Assembly: GCA_964493955.1 (NCBI GenBank)
Contig: CAZBPZ010000002.1
Coordinates: 1 to 51,173 of the forward strand
Length of the DNA stretch: 51,173 bases
Direction of reading: 5' to 3'
Source of the DNA: CAZBPZ01 sp964493955
GTDB lineage: Bacteria > Chloroflexota > Dehalococcoidia > Dehalococcoidales > Fen-1064
A program made the translations under genes and the position numbers. Under the pieces are notes generated by a model that worked only from the letters and a program-made list of their open reading frames with translations, ran no database searches and was not told the DNA's origin. Of this stretch, positions 39,625 to 47,560 are shown one piece after another. Numbering within the stretch: position 1 is the stretch's first letter; every line of letters starts with the position of its first letter.

Positions 39625-40799
39625 TGGGCCAGCGGGTAGGGATTGAGGTCTCCCAGGCGATTGCCGAGGCCGCCCGGCTGGCCGGTGTTGATGTGGTGGC
39701 GGCTTACCCGATAACCCCCCAGACCCACATCGTGGAGCACCTGGCGGAACTGGTGGCCAGCGGAAAACTGGATGCCGAGTACATACCGGTGGAGTCGGAG
39801 CATTCGGCCATGAGCGCCTGCCTGGGCGCGGCTGCCACCGGTGCCCGCACCTTCACCGCCACGGCCGGGCAGGGCCTGGAACTGATGCACGAGGTACTGT
39901 ACGTGGCATCCTCGATGCGGTTTCCCATCGTGATGGCGGTGGCCAACCGGGCACTGTCGGCACCCCTCAGCGTCTGGGGTGACCAGTCTGACCTGATGTC
40001 GGTGCGCGATACCGGCTGGATTCAGATTGTGGCCATCAACGGCCAGGAGGCGCTGGACAACGTGCTCTGCGGCTTTGCCATCGGAGAAGACCACCGCGTG
40101 CTGCTGCCGGTCATGGTACACGTGGACGGTTTCTACCTTACCCACGTGATAGAGCCAATAGATATACCTGACAAGGACGAGGTGGACCGCTTCCTGCCGG
40201 TAAGCCGGTACCCGCTGCCGCTCGACCCGGCCAGGCCGGTGACCATGGGCGCTTTTGCCCCCCCGGTAGTGTATGCGGAGGTGAAGAAGGCGCAGGACCA
40301 CGTCATTAACGCCTCACGGGCGGTGATACAGGAGTACTGGGAGCGTTTTGCCGGGGTCTTCGGCCGGCACTACGAGCCGATTGAGCGCTACCGTACCGAG
40401 GGGGCGCGGACACTGCTGCTGACGATGGGTAGCTTCAGCGAGACGGCCGCGGCCGCGGTGGACAGGATGCGGGACGAGGGCAGGGACGTAGGCCTGCTGA
40501 AGCTGCGCCTGTGGCGCCCCTTCCCCTTTGAAGAGCTGCGGGCGGCTGTCAGTGAGGCGGAGGTGCTGGTGGTGCTGGACCGGGCCGTTTCCTTCGGCGG
40601 CCCGGGCGGGCCGCTGGCCTCGGAGGTGAGGTCGGCGCTTTACGGCCAGGCGCAGCGCCCGCAGGTGGTAGGCTTTGTGGCCGGCCTGGGTGGGCGTGAC
40701 ATTACCATCGGCGGTTTCACCGAGATGGTGACGCGCGGCCTGGAGATTGCCGCCGGGGGCCCGGCGGCCGAGTACGAGTTCTACGGGGTGAGGGAATGA
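39624..40799 (+). CDS. porA: 2-oxoacid:ferredoxin oxidoreductase, alpha subunit
   Basis: 391 aa. It has QAIAEAARLAGVDVVAAYPITPQTHIVE, VESEHSAMSACLGAAATGARTFTATAGQGLELM and the C-terminal transketolase-like LLTMGSFSETAAAAVD and LVVLDRAVSFGGPGG. The ATG at 39624 is chosen over an earlier in-frame ATG inside porD because AGGAGGGCGG sits in front of it. It binds the 2-oxoacid together with the beta subunit. Confidence 0.94.
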   Translation: MGQRVGIEVSQAIAEAARLAGVDVVAAYPITPQTHIVEHLAELVASGKLDAEYIPVESEHSAMSACLGAAATGARTFTATAGQGLELMHEVLYVASSMRFPIVMAVANRALSAPLSVWGDQSDLMSVRDTGWIQIVAINGQEALDNVLCGFAIGEDHRVLLPVMVHVDGFYLTHVIEPIDIPDKDEVDRFLPVSRYPLPLDPARPVTMGAFAPPVVYAEVKKAQDHVINASRAVIQEYWERFAGVFGRHYEPIERYRTEGARTLLLTMGSFSETAAAAVDRMRDEGRDVGLLKLRLWRPFPFEELRAAVSEAEVLVVLDRAVSFGGPGGPLASEVRSALYGQAQRPQVVGFVAGLGGRDITIGGFTEMVTRGLEIAAGGPAAEYEFYGVRE

Positions 40800-41722
40800 C
40801 AGCGCAAAGCAGGCCGTCGCGCGTACCCCGCCGCGGGCCGGATGACGAGCGCTTTGCCCCTGGCCACCGGGCCTGCGTGGGGTGTGGTGAGGCCTTGGCG
40901 GTCAAACTGGTCTGCCAGGCGTTGCCGGAGAATGTAATCGTGGCCAACGCCACCGGCTGCATGGAGGTGGTGTCCTCCCAGTTCCCCTACACCGCCTGGC
41001 GTCTCCCCTGGATCCACACCCTGTTCGAGAACACGGCGGCGGTGGCCTCGGGGATAGAGTCGGCCCTGAAGGTGCTGGAACGAAAGGGTAAACGCCGGCC
41101 TGATGGCACCAAGGTGGTGGCCATGGCCGGTGACGGCGGCACCAGTGACATCGGCCTGCAGGCCCTTTCGGGGGCACTGGAACGCGGGCACGACTTCGTC
41201 TATATTTGCTTCGATAACGAGGCCTACATGAACACCGGCATCCAGCGCTCCTCGGCTACGCCCTACGGGGCGGCGACGACGACCTCGCCGGCGGGGCGTA
41301 ACAACATCGGCCAGCATACCTGGAAGAAAAATATGCCCGCCATCGTGGCCGCCCATAACATTCCCTACGTGGCCACCGCCAGCCACAGCTACCCCAAGGA
41401 CCTGATGCGTAAGGTGGCCAAAGCCGCCGCCATCAAGGGCCCGGCCTACCTGCATGTTTTCTCCGTCTGCCCCACCGGCTGGCGCTCCGCCCCGGAGCTG
41501 TCCGTCAAGCTGGGGCGTCTGGCGGTACAGACCGGCATCTTCCCCCTCTACGAGATTGAAGACGGGAAGTTCAAGCTCAACCTTGACGTGAAGAGCCCCC
41601 GTCCGGTAAAAGAGTACCTCAGGCTGCAGGGGCGGTTCCGCCACCTCTCGGATGACCTGATTGAGGAAATCCAGCAGAGGGTCACCCGGGAATACGAGGT
41701 CCTGCGGGCCAGGGCACACTAG
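40796..41722 (+). CDS. porB: 2-oxoacid:ferredoxin oxidoreductase, beta (TPP) subunit
   Basis: 308 aa. CVGCGEALAVKL supplies the first cluster cysteines and ATGCMEVVSSQFPYTAW a further one. The thiamine pyrophosphate site is AGDGGTSDIGLQALSGALERG...NEAYMNTG. The C-terminal CPTGW is typical of pyruvate synthase beta subunits (PorB). It overlaps porA by ATGA. The PorB-like C terminus favours pyruvate as substrate over 2-oxoisovalerate or 2-oxoglutarate. Confidence 0.94.
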   Translation: MTAQSRPSRVPRRGPDDERFAPGHRACVGCGEALAVKLVCQALPENVIVANATGCMEVVSSQFPYTAWRLPWIHTLFENTAAVASGIESALKVLERKGKRRPDGTKVVAMAGDGGTSDIGLQALSGALERGHDFVYICFDNEAYMNTGIQRSSATPYGAATTTSPAGRNNIGQHTWKKNMPAIVAAHNIPYVATASHSYPKDLMRKVAKAAAIKGPAYLHVFSVCPTGWRSAPELSVKLGRLAVQTGIFPLYEIEDGKFKLNLDVKSPRPVKEYLRLQGRFRHLSDDLIEEIQQRVTREYEVLRARAH

Positions 41723-41754
41723 CTCGGCCCGGCTATGGCTAGCTGGCCTGGTGA

Positions 41755-41828
41755 CGGGGTGTGGCGCAGTTGGTTAGCGCGCAGCGTTTGGGACGCTGAG
41801 GTCGGAGGTTCGAGTCCTCTCACCCCGA
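41755..41828 (+). tRNA. tRNA-Pro(TGG)
   Basis: 74 nt. Acceptor CGGGGTG (41755-41761)/CACCCCG (41821-41827), D arm GCGC-GCGC, anticodon stem CAGCG/CGCTG with loop TTTGGGA, anticodon TGG at 41789-41791, T loop TTCGAGT. CCA is not encoded. It lies 32 nt after porB. Confidence 0.95.
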
Positions 41829-41894
41829 TAGGTTGCAGGGCATGGAGCGGGGGTGCCGGTTAGCGGCACCCCCGTCTGGCTTTGGCGGCCAAAA

Positions 41895-42035
41895 GGGTAT
41901 ACCCCTCGGCGGTACACCGGGGCCAACGCCCGCTGGTGGCCGTTTCGCCGTTCCCGGCAGGGAGGGCATACCTGCTCGGCGGCGCGCCGGGGCCAAGGCC
42001 CGGTGGTGGCCGTTTCGCCGCTGGTGGCAGGAAAA
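41895..42035 (+). repeat. Two imperfect tandem copies of a ~70-bp unit
   Basis: A unit of about 70 bp occurs twice, at about 41895-41963 and 41964-42033. It begins GGGTATA/GGGCATA and contains CTCGGCGG and GTGGCCGTTTCGCCG; the best-matching part differs by only two bases in 30. Neither copy has a clear open frame. The repeat lies between tRNA-Pro and the 3' end of the convergent receiver-MetF-MetV gene. The rest of 41829-41894 shows no feature. Confidence 0.7.
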
Positions 42036-42060
42036 GGCGTTCCCGCTCCCGCCGCTACCT

Positions 42061-44052
42061 TCAGGACCCTCCCTTGGTCTTCGGTTCCGGCGGCTTGATG
42101 CCGAGGCGCCTGGCGGAGTGGTCGCGCCCCAGGTAGAAGTTCAACCAGGACGGTGTCTGCCACAGCTCCCAGTTACAGGGCGGGACGATGTACGAGCCGA
42201 TGGTATCTTCCTCGCCGTAGGCCTTGAGCCGCTCGTAGGCCTTCACCCAGACGCACTTCTTCTCGTTGGGGTAGACCTCGCACCAGCCGTCGTAGCTGCC
42301 GCCGCAGGGAGCATTGCGCTGGTTCTTGGGGCACTGGGACATCGGACAGAGGTAGGCCACGTCCATCAGGGCGCAGTCACCGCAGTTCATGCAACCGAAG
42401 AGGGCCACCTTGACCAGGTGCTCAAAGAAGCCGAAGAAGTGGCGCCGCCGCCGGCCGGCGTCGAAGAACCTGGCCACCGGCCGCAGTACCGGGAACAGGG
42501 GGCTCTTATCGTTGAACAGGAGGTGGTGGGCGAGCCGGCTGAAGCGGTACATCAGGGGCTTGCCCGGCCTGGAGGGGCGCTCGGCGGGTACCTCGCGGTT
42601 GAGGCGGGTGGCCGGGTCCGGCTGGAAGAAGTAGAAGCCCCTCTCCTGCGGGTAGTCAAACTCCGCCACGAGCTCCTGCCAGCCGGGTGCCAGCTCTTCG
42701 CCCTTGGTGATGATGAAGCTGGCCTGCTCGTAGGTGATGCCGTGCCCCCCGATGTGCGCCCCGGCGAAACCCATCCCCTTGGCAAGGGCGTACATCTTGG
42801 CGGCCCGCAGCAGCCGGGCCTGGCGGCCCTTGTCTTCAGCCTTGGCTTCGGCCGCCAGCTCGGCCACCAGCTTGTCGGTGACAACGCAGCCCGGTATCTG
42901 GTTGGAGTTCATCAGCCGGGCGGCCCCGAGCGGCAGTACGTAGATGTTGGCCATCACCGGGATGCGGTAGCCGTTGAGCCGGAGCCACTGCAGCACCTCG
43001 TGCATCTTGCGGGCGTCGTAGCCTACCTGGGTGATGATGAAGGCGGCCCCGGCCTCTATCTTCTTCTTGAGCTTGTAGTACTGGCCCAGCAGCTCGGCCT
43101 CGGTAATCTTGAAGGGGGAGACGCAGGCCCCGGCAAAGAAGTCGGTCGGGGTGAGGGCGGTCTTGCGGCGGGATACGGGGTGGGGCAGGCCACCGTTGAG
43201 GGCCGTTACCAGCTGGAGGGTCTGCACGGCGTCAATATCAAATACCGGCTTGGGCCTGCCGGTAAAGCCCTCGCTTGAGGGGTAGTCACCGGTGAGGATG
43301 AGGAGGTTACGCACCCCGGCCGCCGCCAGCCCGTGAAGGGTGCTTTCCATCTCGTTGCGGTTCTTGTCACGGCAGGCCAGGTGCACCAGCGGCTCGATGC
43401 CGAGCCGCTTTATCTCGGTGCAGAGCATGCCGGTGGAGAGGGCGGGGTTACCGCCGGGGTTGTCAGTAACGCTGATGGCATGGATTTTACCGTCGGCAGC
43501 GGCACGCCGGGCGTTGGCCAGGGCGTCGTCCTGCTGCTTCTCCACCGCGCCGCGGCCGGGTATCTGCTCCCAGGTCACGCAGAAGACGTCCGGGCTGAGC
43601 AGGGCCTGGCGGAAGGTATTGGCGGTTGCCCGGATGGCATTCTCAACCAGCGGCACCAGGGCCGGGGGTTCGAAGAGGCGTGATACGGGGATGGCATCGG
43701 TACCGGAGAGAACGGTGTAGGTACCCTCGGCCGTGACCATCCCCGGTTCGGCATTCCAGCCGCTCTCTTCCCCCGGGGAAAGGTCCACGGCGAGCACGGG
43801 GATGCGGCGTGTCACCCAGCCGGTACGGAGCTGGCGGTACAGCTCAAACACCGAGCCCGGCGGCTGGGTGTGGCCCAGCACGATGACGGCGGGCAACAGC
43901 TCGCGGGCCTGCGCTGGCGCCTTGGCTACCTCGGGGACGGCTATTACCTCGAAGGCCGGGCCGTTCAGTACCTGCTCGGCCTTCTCCAGGAACCGCGGGT
44001 CACTCCCCACTACCAGTACTTTGTGCCTGATGTCTTGTGCTGTCTCCTGCAT
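42061..44052 (-). CDS. Methylenetetrahydrofolate reductase fused to a pseudo-receiver and to a MetV-type zinc/Fe-S domain
   Basis: 663 aa in three parts. Residues about 10-125 look like a receiver (KVLVVGSDPRFLEKAEQVL), but the phospho-acceptor position reads Gly in AVIVLGHTQ, so it probably cannot be phosphorylated. Residues about 150-470 are MetF (IHAISVTDNPGG, LLILTGDYPSSEGF, FFAGACVSPFK, FIITQVGYD). Residues about 480-663 are the MTHFR C-terminal/MetV domain with GCMNCGDC, CPMSQCPKNQRNAPCGG and KKCVW. In acetogens MetF and MetV are separate subunits that reduce methylene-H4folate to methyl-H4folate. Two copies of the start region exist upstream. Confidence 0.87.
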   Translation of the reverse strand: MQETAQDIRHKVLVVGSDPRFLEKAEQVLNGPAFEVIAVPEVAKAPAQARELLPAVIVLGHTQPPGSVFELYRQLRTGWVTRRIPVLAVDLSPGEESGWNAEPGMVTAEGTYTVLSGTDAIPVSRLFEPPALVPLVENAIRATANTFRQALLSPDVFCVTWEQIPGRGAVEKQQDDALANARRAAADGKIHAISVTDNPGGNPALSTGMLCTEIKRLGIEPLVHLACRDKNRNEMESTLHGLAAAGVRNLLILTGDYPSSEGFTGRPKPVFDIDAVQTLQLVTALNGGLPHPVSRRKTALTPTDFFAGACVSPFKITEAELLGQYYKLKKKIEAGAAFIITQVGYDARKMHEVLQWLRLNGYRIPVMANIYVLPLGAARLMNSNQIPGCVVTDKLVAELAAEAKAEDKGRQARLLRAAKMYALAKGMGFAGAHIGGHGITYEQASFIITKGEELAPGWQELVAEFDYPQERGFYFFQPDPATRLNREVPAERPSRPGKPLMYRFSRLAHHLLFNDKSPLFPVLRPVARFFDAGRRRRHFFGFFEHLVKVALFGCMNCGDCALMDVAYLCPMSQCPKNQRNAPCGGSYDGWCEVYPNEKKCVWVKAYERLKAYGEEDTIGSYIVPPCNWELWQTPSWLNFYLGRDHSARRLGIKPPEPKTKGGS

Positions 44053-44137
44053 TGTCCTGCCTTTCTTTATAATGGCATAAGCGGTCGGACCTCCAAAGCT
44101 GCTGGTAGGTCTCCTGCATTGTCCTGCCTTTCTTTAT
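44042..44137 (-). repeat. 29-bp perfect direct repeat duplicating the start region of the MetF fusion gene
   Basis: The segment 44042-44070 recurs exactly at 44109-44137, 67 bp away. On the minus strand each copy holds the AAAGGCAGGACA leader, the ATG and codons Q-E. The upstream ATG (44119) is out of frame with the gene by 67 nt and opens a frame that overlaps the true start. A TATAAA-like -10 lies between the copies (about 44067-44074). Confidence 0.85.
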
Positions 44138-44151
44138 CTACCGCGGTAGTC

Positions 44152-45201
44152 TTATTCCACCCGTATCTTGCCTGCCTCGCCGCTGGTGACCTCGCCGACG
44201 ATAGCGGCTTCGCGGATACCGGCCTGGTGGAGGCGGGCCAGGAAGGCTTCTGCCTGGCCGGCGGCGAGGCTTACCAGCAGCCCGCCCGAGGTCTGGGCAT
44301 CGAAGAGAACATCCTGGAGGTGCTCCTCAATGCCCGGCCTGAAAGAGACACGCCCGGCGTAGTACTTCTTGTTGCGGAAGAGGCCGCCCGGGCACAGGCC
44401 GCGCCGGGCTAAGGTCACCACCTCGGGGAAGAGCGGCACCGCCGCCAGCTTGAAGGTCAGCCCCACCTGGCTCTGCTCGGCCATCTGGGCGGCGTGGCCG
44501 AGCAGGCCGAAGCCGGTAATATCGGTACAGGCGTGGGCACCGGCCTCCAGCATCAGCTCCGCGGCGGTGCGGTTGAGGGTGGCCATGCTGCGAGCTATCC
44601 GCTCCACCAGGGCCTCATCGGCCTGGCCCCCCTTGGCGGCGGTGTTGATGATGCCGGTGCCGAGGGGCTTGGTGAGCACAAGGCGGTCGCCCGGCCGGGC
44701 CCCGGCGCTGCTTACCAGCCGGTCCGGGTGCACCGTGCCCGTCACCGCCAGGCCGTACTTGAGCTCCGTGTCCTCCACGCTGTGCCCGCCCACCAGCGCC
44801 GTGTCTGCCTCGTCCAGTTTGTCCAGGCCGCCGCGCAGGATGTCTTCCAGTACCGAGGCGTCCATCGTCCCGACGGGAAAGCAGAGGATGTTGAGGGCCG
44901 TCAGCGGGCGGCCGCCCATGGAGTAGATGTCGCTCAGGGCGTTGGCCACTGCCACCTGCCCGAAGGTATAGGGGTCATCCACGATGGGCGTAAAAAAGTC
45001 CACTGTCTGGATGAGGGCCAGGTCAGCCGAAAGCCGGTAGACCCCGGCGTCATCCAGGCTTTCCATGCCGCGGATTACGTTCGGGTTGGTGTGGATGGGT
45101 AGGTGTTTCAGGGCTGGATACAGGTCACCCGGACCTATCTTGGAAGCTCAGCCGGCACCGCGGACGGTCTGCGTCAGGCGCGGGCGTTGACGCCTGTCCA
45201 T
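44152..45201 (-). CDS. selD: Selenide, water dikinase, itself a selenoprotein (in-frame UGA)
   Basis: 349 aa counting selenocysteine 18. It makes selenophosphate from selenide and ATP. From ATG 45201, with AGGAGG 6 nt before it, the frame reads LTQTVRGAG-U-ASKIGPGDL. The UGA (45150-45148) stands where E. coli SelD has Cys17, and the essential Lys follows three residues later as in that enzyme. The body is a normal SelD: QTVDFFTPIVDDPYTFGQVAVANALSDIYSMGG, CFPVG, DITGFGLLGHA, FDAQTSGGLL. Without readthrough only the shorter frame from 45066, lacking the catalytic loop, would be found. A SECIS-like hairpin follows the UGA. Confidence 0.92.
45117..45139 (-). promoter_or_regulatory. SECIS-like hairpin downstream of the selD UGA
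   Basis: After the UGA the mRNA can fold GAUAGGUC (45139-45132)/GACCU plus AUC (45126-45117), with a bulged GU and the loop CGGGU (45131-45127). The loop starts 16 nt after the UGA, within the range for bacterial SECIS elements, and has G residues in the apical loop as SelB-binding loops do. It is identified by position and shape only. Confidence 0.55.
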
Positions 45202-45245
45202 TTCCACCTCCTGGTGACTGCGGGCGCCAGAACACGGCCCGTTGT

Positions 45246-45273
45246 ATTTTAGCACGTGGCGGGGCCGGGGCAA
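45246..45273 (-). promoter_or_regulatory. Putative extended -10 promoter of selD
   Basis: The minus strand reads TGCTAAAAT (45254-45246), with TTGCCC 16 bp upstream (45273-45268). Predicted start near 45239, leader about 38 nt. Confidence 0.45.
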
Positions 45274-45485
45274 AGGGGTTGTACTCGTCCCGGTACAGGG
45301 GCGATGCCTGGGCCGCATGCCCGTGGTATGATTCTGCCACTGGAGCCTGGTGCTGCCTTTACCGGCCCCGGTGTGGTGTTACCAAATCTGGTTGGGTGGG
45401 GTCATCGCTAACCTTTTACCTGCCCCGGCGTTATAAGTAGTAACCGCGGTTGAGAGACAGTATCCTAACCAAGGAGGACCAGAAG

Positions 45486-46944
45486 ATGAGGATGAAGAAG
45501 AGGTGGCTGGCAGTAATGGCGGTCTTGATGGCGGCCGTCATGGTCTTCGGGGCCGTGCCTGCCATGGCGGACACCGGCACTGACTCGGCCGGGGAGGTGC
45601 CGCCGGCGGCGCTGGGCGTCCGTGCCCCGCGGGTGGCGCCGGTGGGCGAGGAAGTGACGATTGGTGTGTTTGAGCGCCGCAGCCAGGAGCCGGTGGCCGG
45701 GGCAGGTGTCTGGGCGCTGAGTCGCGAGAGTGCGGCCGAGCTACGGAGCCAGGTTGAGGCCCTGCGCGAGGCCGAAGGTACGGCCGAGATTGACCACGAG
45801 AGCCTGCTGAACAGCCTGGGGCAGTTCCTGGGTGTGACCGGTGAAGACGGGGCCATCACCCATATCTTTGCCGAGGAAGGCCTTTACATTCTGGTGGCCT
45901 TCAAGCCTGGCTACCGACCCGGTATTACCGCCACCCGGATTGGTGAGCCGCCGGCGGCGCTGGGTATCCGTGCCCCGCGGGTGGCGCCGGTGGGCGAGGA
46001 AGTAACGATTGGTGTGTTTGAGCGCCGCAGCCAGGAGCCGGTGGCCGGGGCAGGTGTCTNNNNNNNNNNNNNNNNNNNNNNNNNNNNNNNNNNNNNNNNN
46101 NNNNNNNNNNNNNNNNNNNNNNNNNNNNNNNNNNNNNNNNNNNNNNNNNNNNNNNNNNNAGGAAGTAACGATTGGTGTGTTTGAGCGCCGCAGCCAGGAG
46201 CCGGTGGCCGGGGCGGGTATCTGGGCGCTGCCGCGCGGTGCCGCCGAGTCCCTGCGGGCCAGGATGGAACAGCTCCGTCAGGGCGGGACCGACCTGCAGG
46301 CTGCCCTGGATGAGCAGGGCTACTTCATCGGCCGCACCGGTGAAGGCGGCACCGTTACCCATACCTTTGACCAGCCCGGCCCTTATGTACTGGTGGCCCT
46401 GAAGGAGGGCTATCGCCCCGGCTTTACCCTGACATTCGTCAGGCCCGTTCACCGGGCACTCGGCATCAGGGGGCCGCGGGTGGTGCCGGCTGGCGAGGAG
46501 TTCACCCTGACCGTGATTCAGCGCCAGACACAGGAGCCGGTTGGAGACGCCGGGGTCTGGGCACTCTCCCGTGAAAACGCTGCTTCTCTGCGGGAGGCGT
46601 TTGCCCATCTCAAGGAAAAGCGTAACCAGCCCGGCGAGGCACCCGACTACGCAGCCCTGGTGGAAGGTATTGGCGGGCGGTTCCTGGGCCGGACGGCCGA
46701 CGACGGGACACTGGTCTGCACCTTTGAGGAAGCCGGCCATTACCTGCTGATTACCGTCAAGGCCGGTTACATCCCCGGCATTGCGCCACTCTTTGTCAGG
46801 CAGCACCCTGCCAGCGGCGAGGGTGCTGCCCTGGAGTCGGCGGCCGGCTTCGGGGCGCAGCGCGCCCGGGCCTGGCCCCACCGGGGCCGTAACCACGGCG
46901 GAGGTCCCCGTGGAAAGCCGGAGCGCGGCCAGGGCCTCTGGTAG
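45486..46944 (+). CDS. Secreted protein of tandem ~115-residue domains (interrupted by an N gap)
   Basis: AAGGAGG lies 8 nt before the ATG. A signal peptide is clear: basic MRMKKR, hydrophobic core, then AVPAMADTG with cleavage likely after AMA. At least three domains follow, each with ALGxRxPRV, a beta-rich GVFERRSQEPVAGAGVWAL and an ending GYRPG or GYIPG. The spacing suggests a transthyretin/carboxypeptidase-regulatory-like beta sandwich, but I cannot name the family. The C-terminal tail is basic (about residues 400-431). If the gap flanks are collapsed the protein is 431 aa in one frame. The copy number of repeats is uncertain. No sortase or anchor motif is visible. Confidence 0.72.
46060..46159. 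other. Assembly gap of exactly 100 N inside the repeat protein gene
   Basis: The 63 bases left of the gap (45997-46059) match the 63 bases right of it (46160-46222) with two differences. Removing the gap and one flank (163 nt) restores a single reading frame. Either the contigs overlap, or one or more repeat domains are collapsed here. Confidence 0.9.
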
Positions 46945-46980
46945 GCCGGCTGGCCCGTATCTTTAGAAGACAGCTGAAGG

Positions 46981-47005
46981 GAAGCCCCGCCAGCGGCGGG
47001 GCTTC
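46981..47005 (+). terminator. Hairpin terminator after the secreted repeat protein
   Basis: Perfect 11-bp stem GAAGCCCCGCC (46981-46991)/GGCGGGGCTTC (46995-47005) with a 3-nt loop, followed by TTC. The T tract is short. It can also serve the convergent permease gene. Confidence 0.7.
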
Positions 47006-47020
47006 TTCGTGCCCGGGTGC

Positions 47021-47542
47021 TCAGACGAGGCTGATGTGCCCGAAGATGCGGTTGGCCAGGAAACCGGCGATTGGGGGGAAGAAGAAGGAGCAGGCCAGCC
47101 GGATGGCGGTGAACTTCCAGCCCATGATGCCAATCTCCATCGGCAGCCGTGAGAAGGCCAGCAGTGACCAGCCTGTTAGCAGCGCCACCATCGTGCCGAC
47201 ACCGGCACCTAGCTGCAGCAGGCCGGCCGCCATCGGCAGGCTGACGTACGGGCCGCCCGGCAGCATCCCACCTACCGCCGTCCCTATCAGGATACCCTTC
47301 CAGCCGGACTCCGTCCCCACCCACCGCGATATCATCCCCTGCGGTATGAGCTGGGGAATAATACCGGCGATGATAAAGGCAAAGATGAGCAGCGGCGCAA
47401 TCTGGAGCAGCATCTGGCCCCCGGCCCTGAGGCCGGTGATGTGGGCATTACCTCCTTTGAAATAGGCCAGGACGATAAAGATGACCGCCAGCACTCCCAT
47501 CACAATCGTCGGTACCAGCATTGGCCTGGACCTCCTCTGCAT
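47021..47542 (-). CDS. Half-size ArsP/YraQ-type permease
   Basis: 173 aa with about five TM segments. It shows LLIFAFIIAGIIPQLIPQG, GILIGTAVGGMLPGGPYVSLPMAAGLL and LLAFSRLPMEIGIMGWKF, the conserved core of the PF03773 permease group. Normal members have two such halves (about 300 aa), so this one may work as a dimer. The substrate is unknown; organoarsenical export is known for ArsP, but no arsenic genes are nearby. The next minus-strand gene upstream ends 18 nt before its start. Confidence 0.75.
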   Translation of the reverse strand: MQRRSRPMLVPTIVMGVLAVIFIVLAYFKGGNAHITGLRAGGQMLLQIAPLLIFAFIIAGIIPQLIPQGMISRWVGTESGWKGILIGTAVGGMLPGGPYVSLPMAAGLLQLGAGVGTMVALLTGWSLLAFSRLPMEIGIMGWKFTAIRLACSFFFPPIAGFLANRIFGHISLV

Positions 47543-47560
47543 ACTAGACCCCCTTCACTG

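Noticed and set aside
41895..42035. Repeat as a CRISPR array
   Set aside because: There are only two ~70-bp imperfect units in direct contact, with no short repeats separated by unique spacers and no cas genes.
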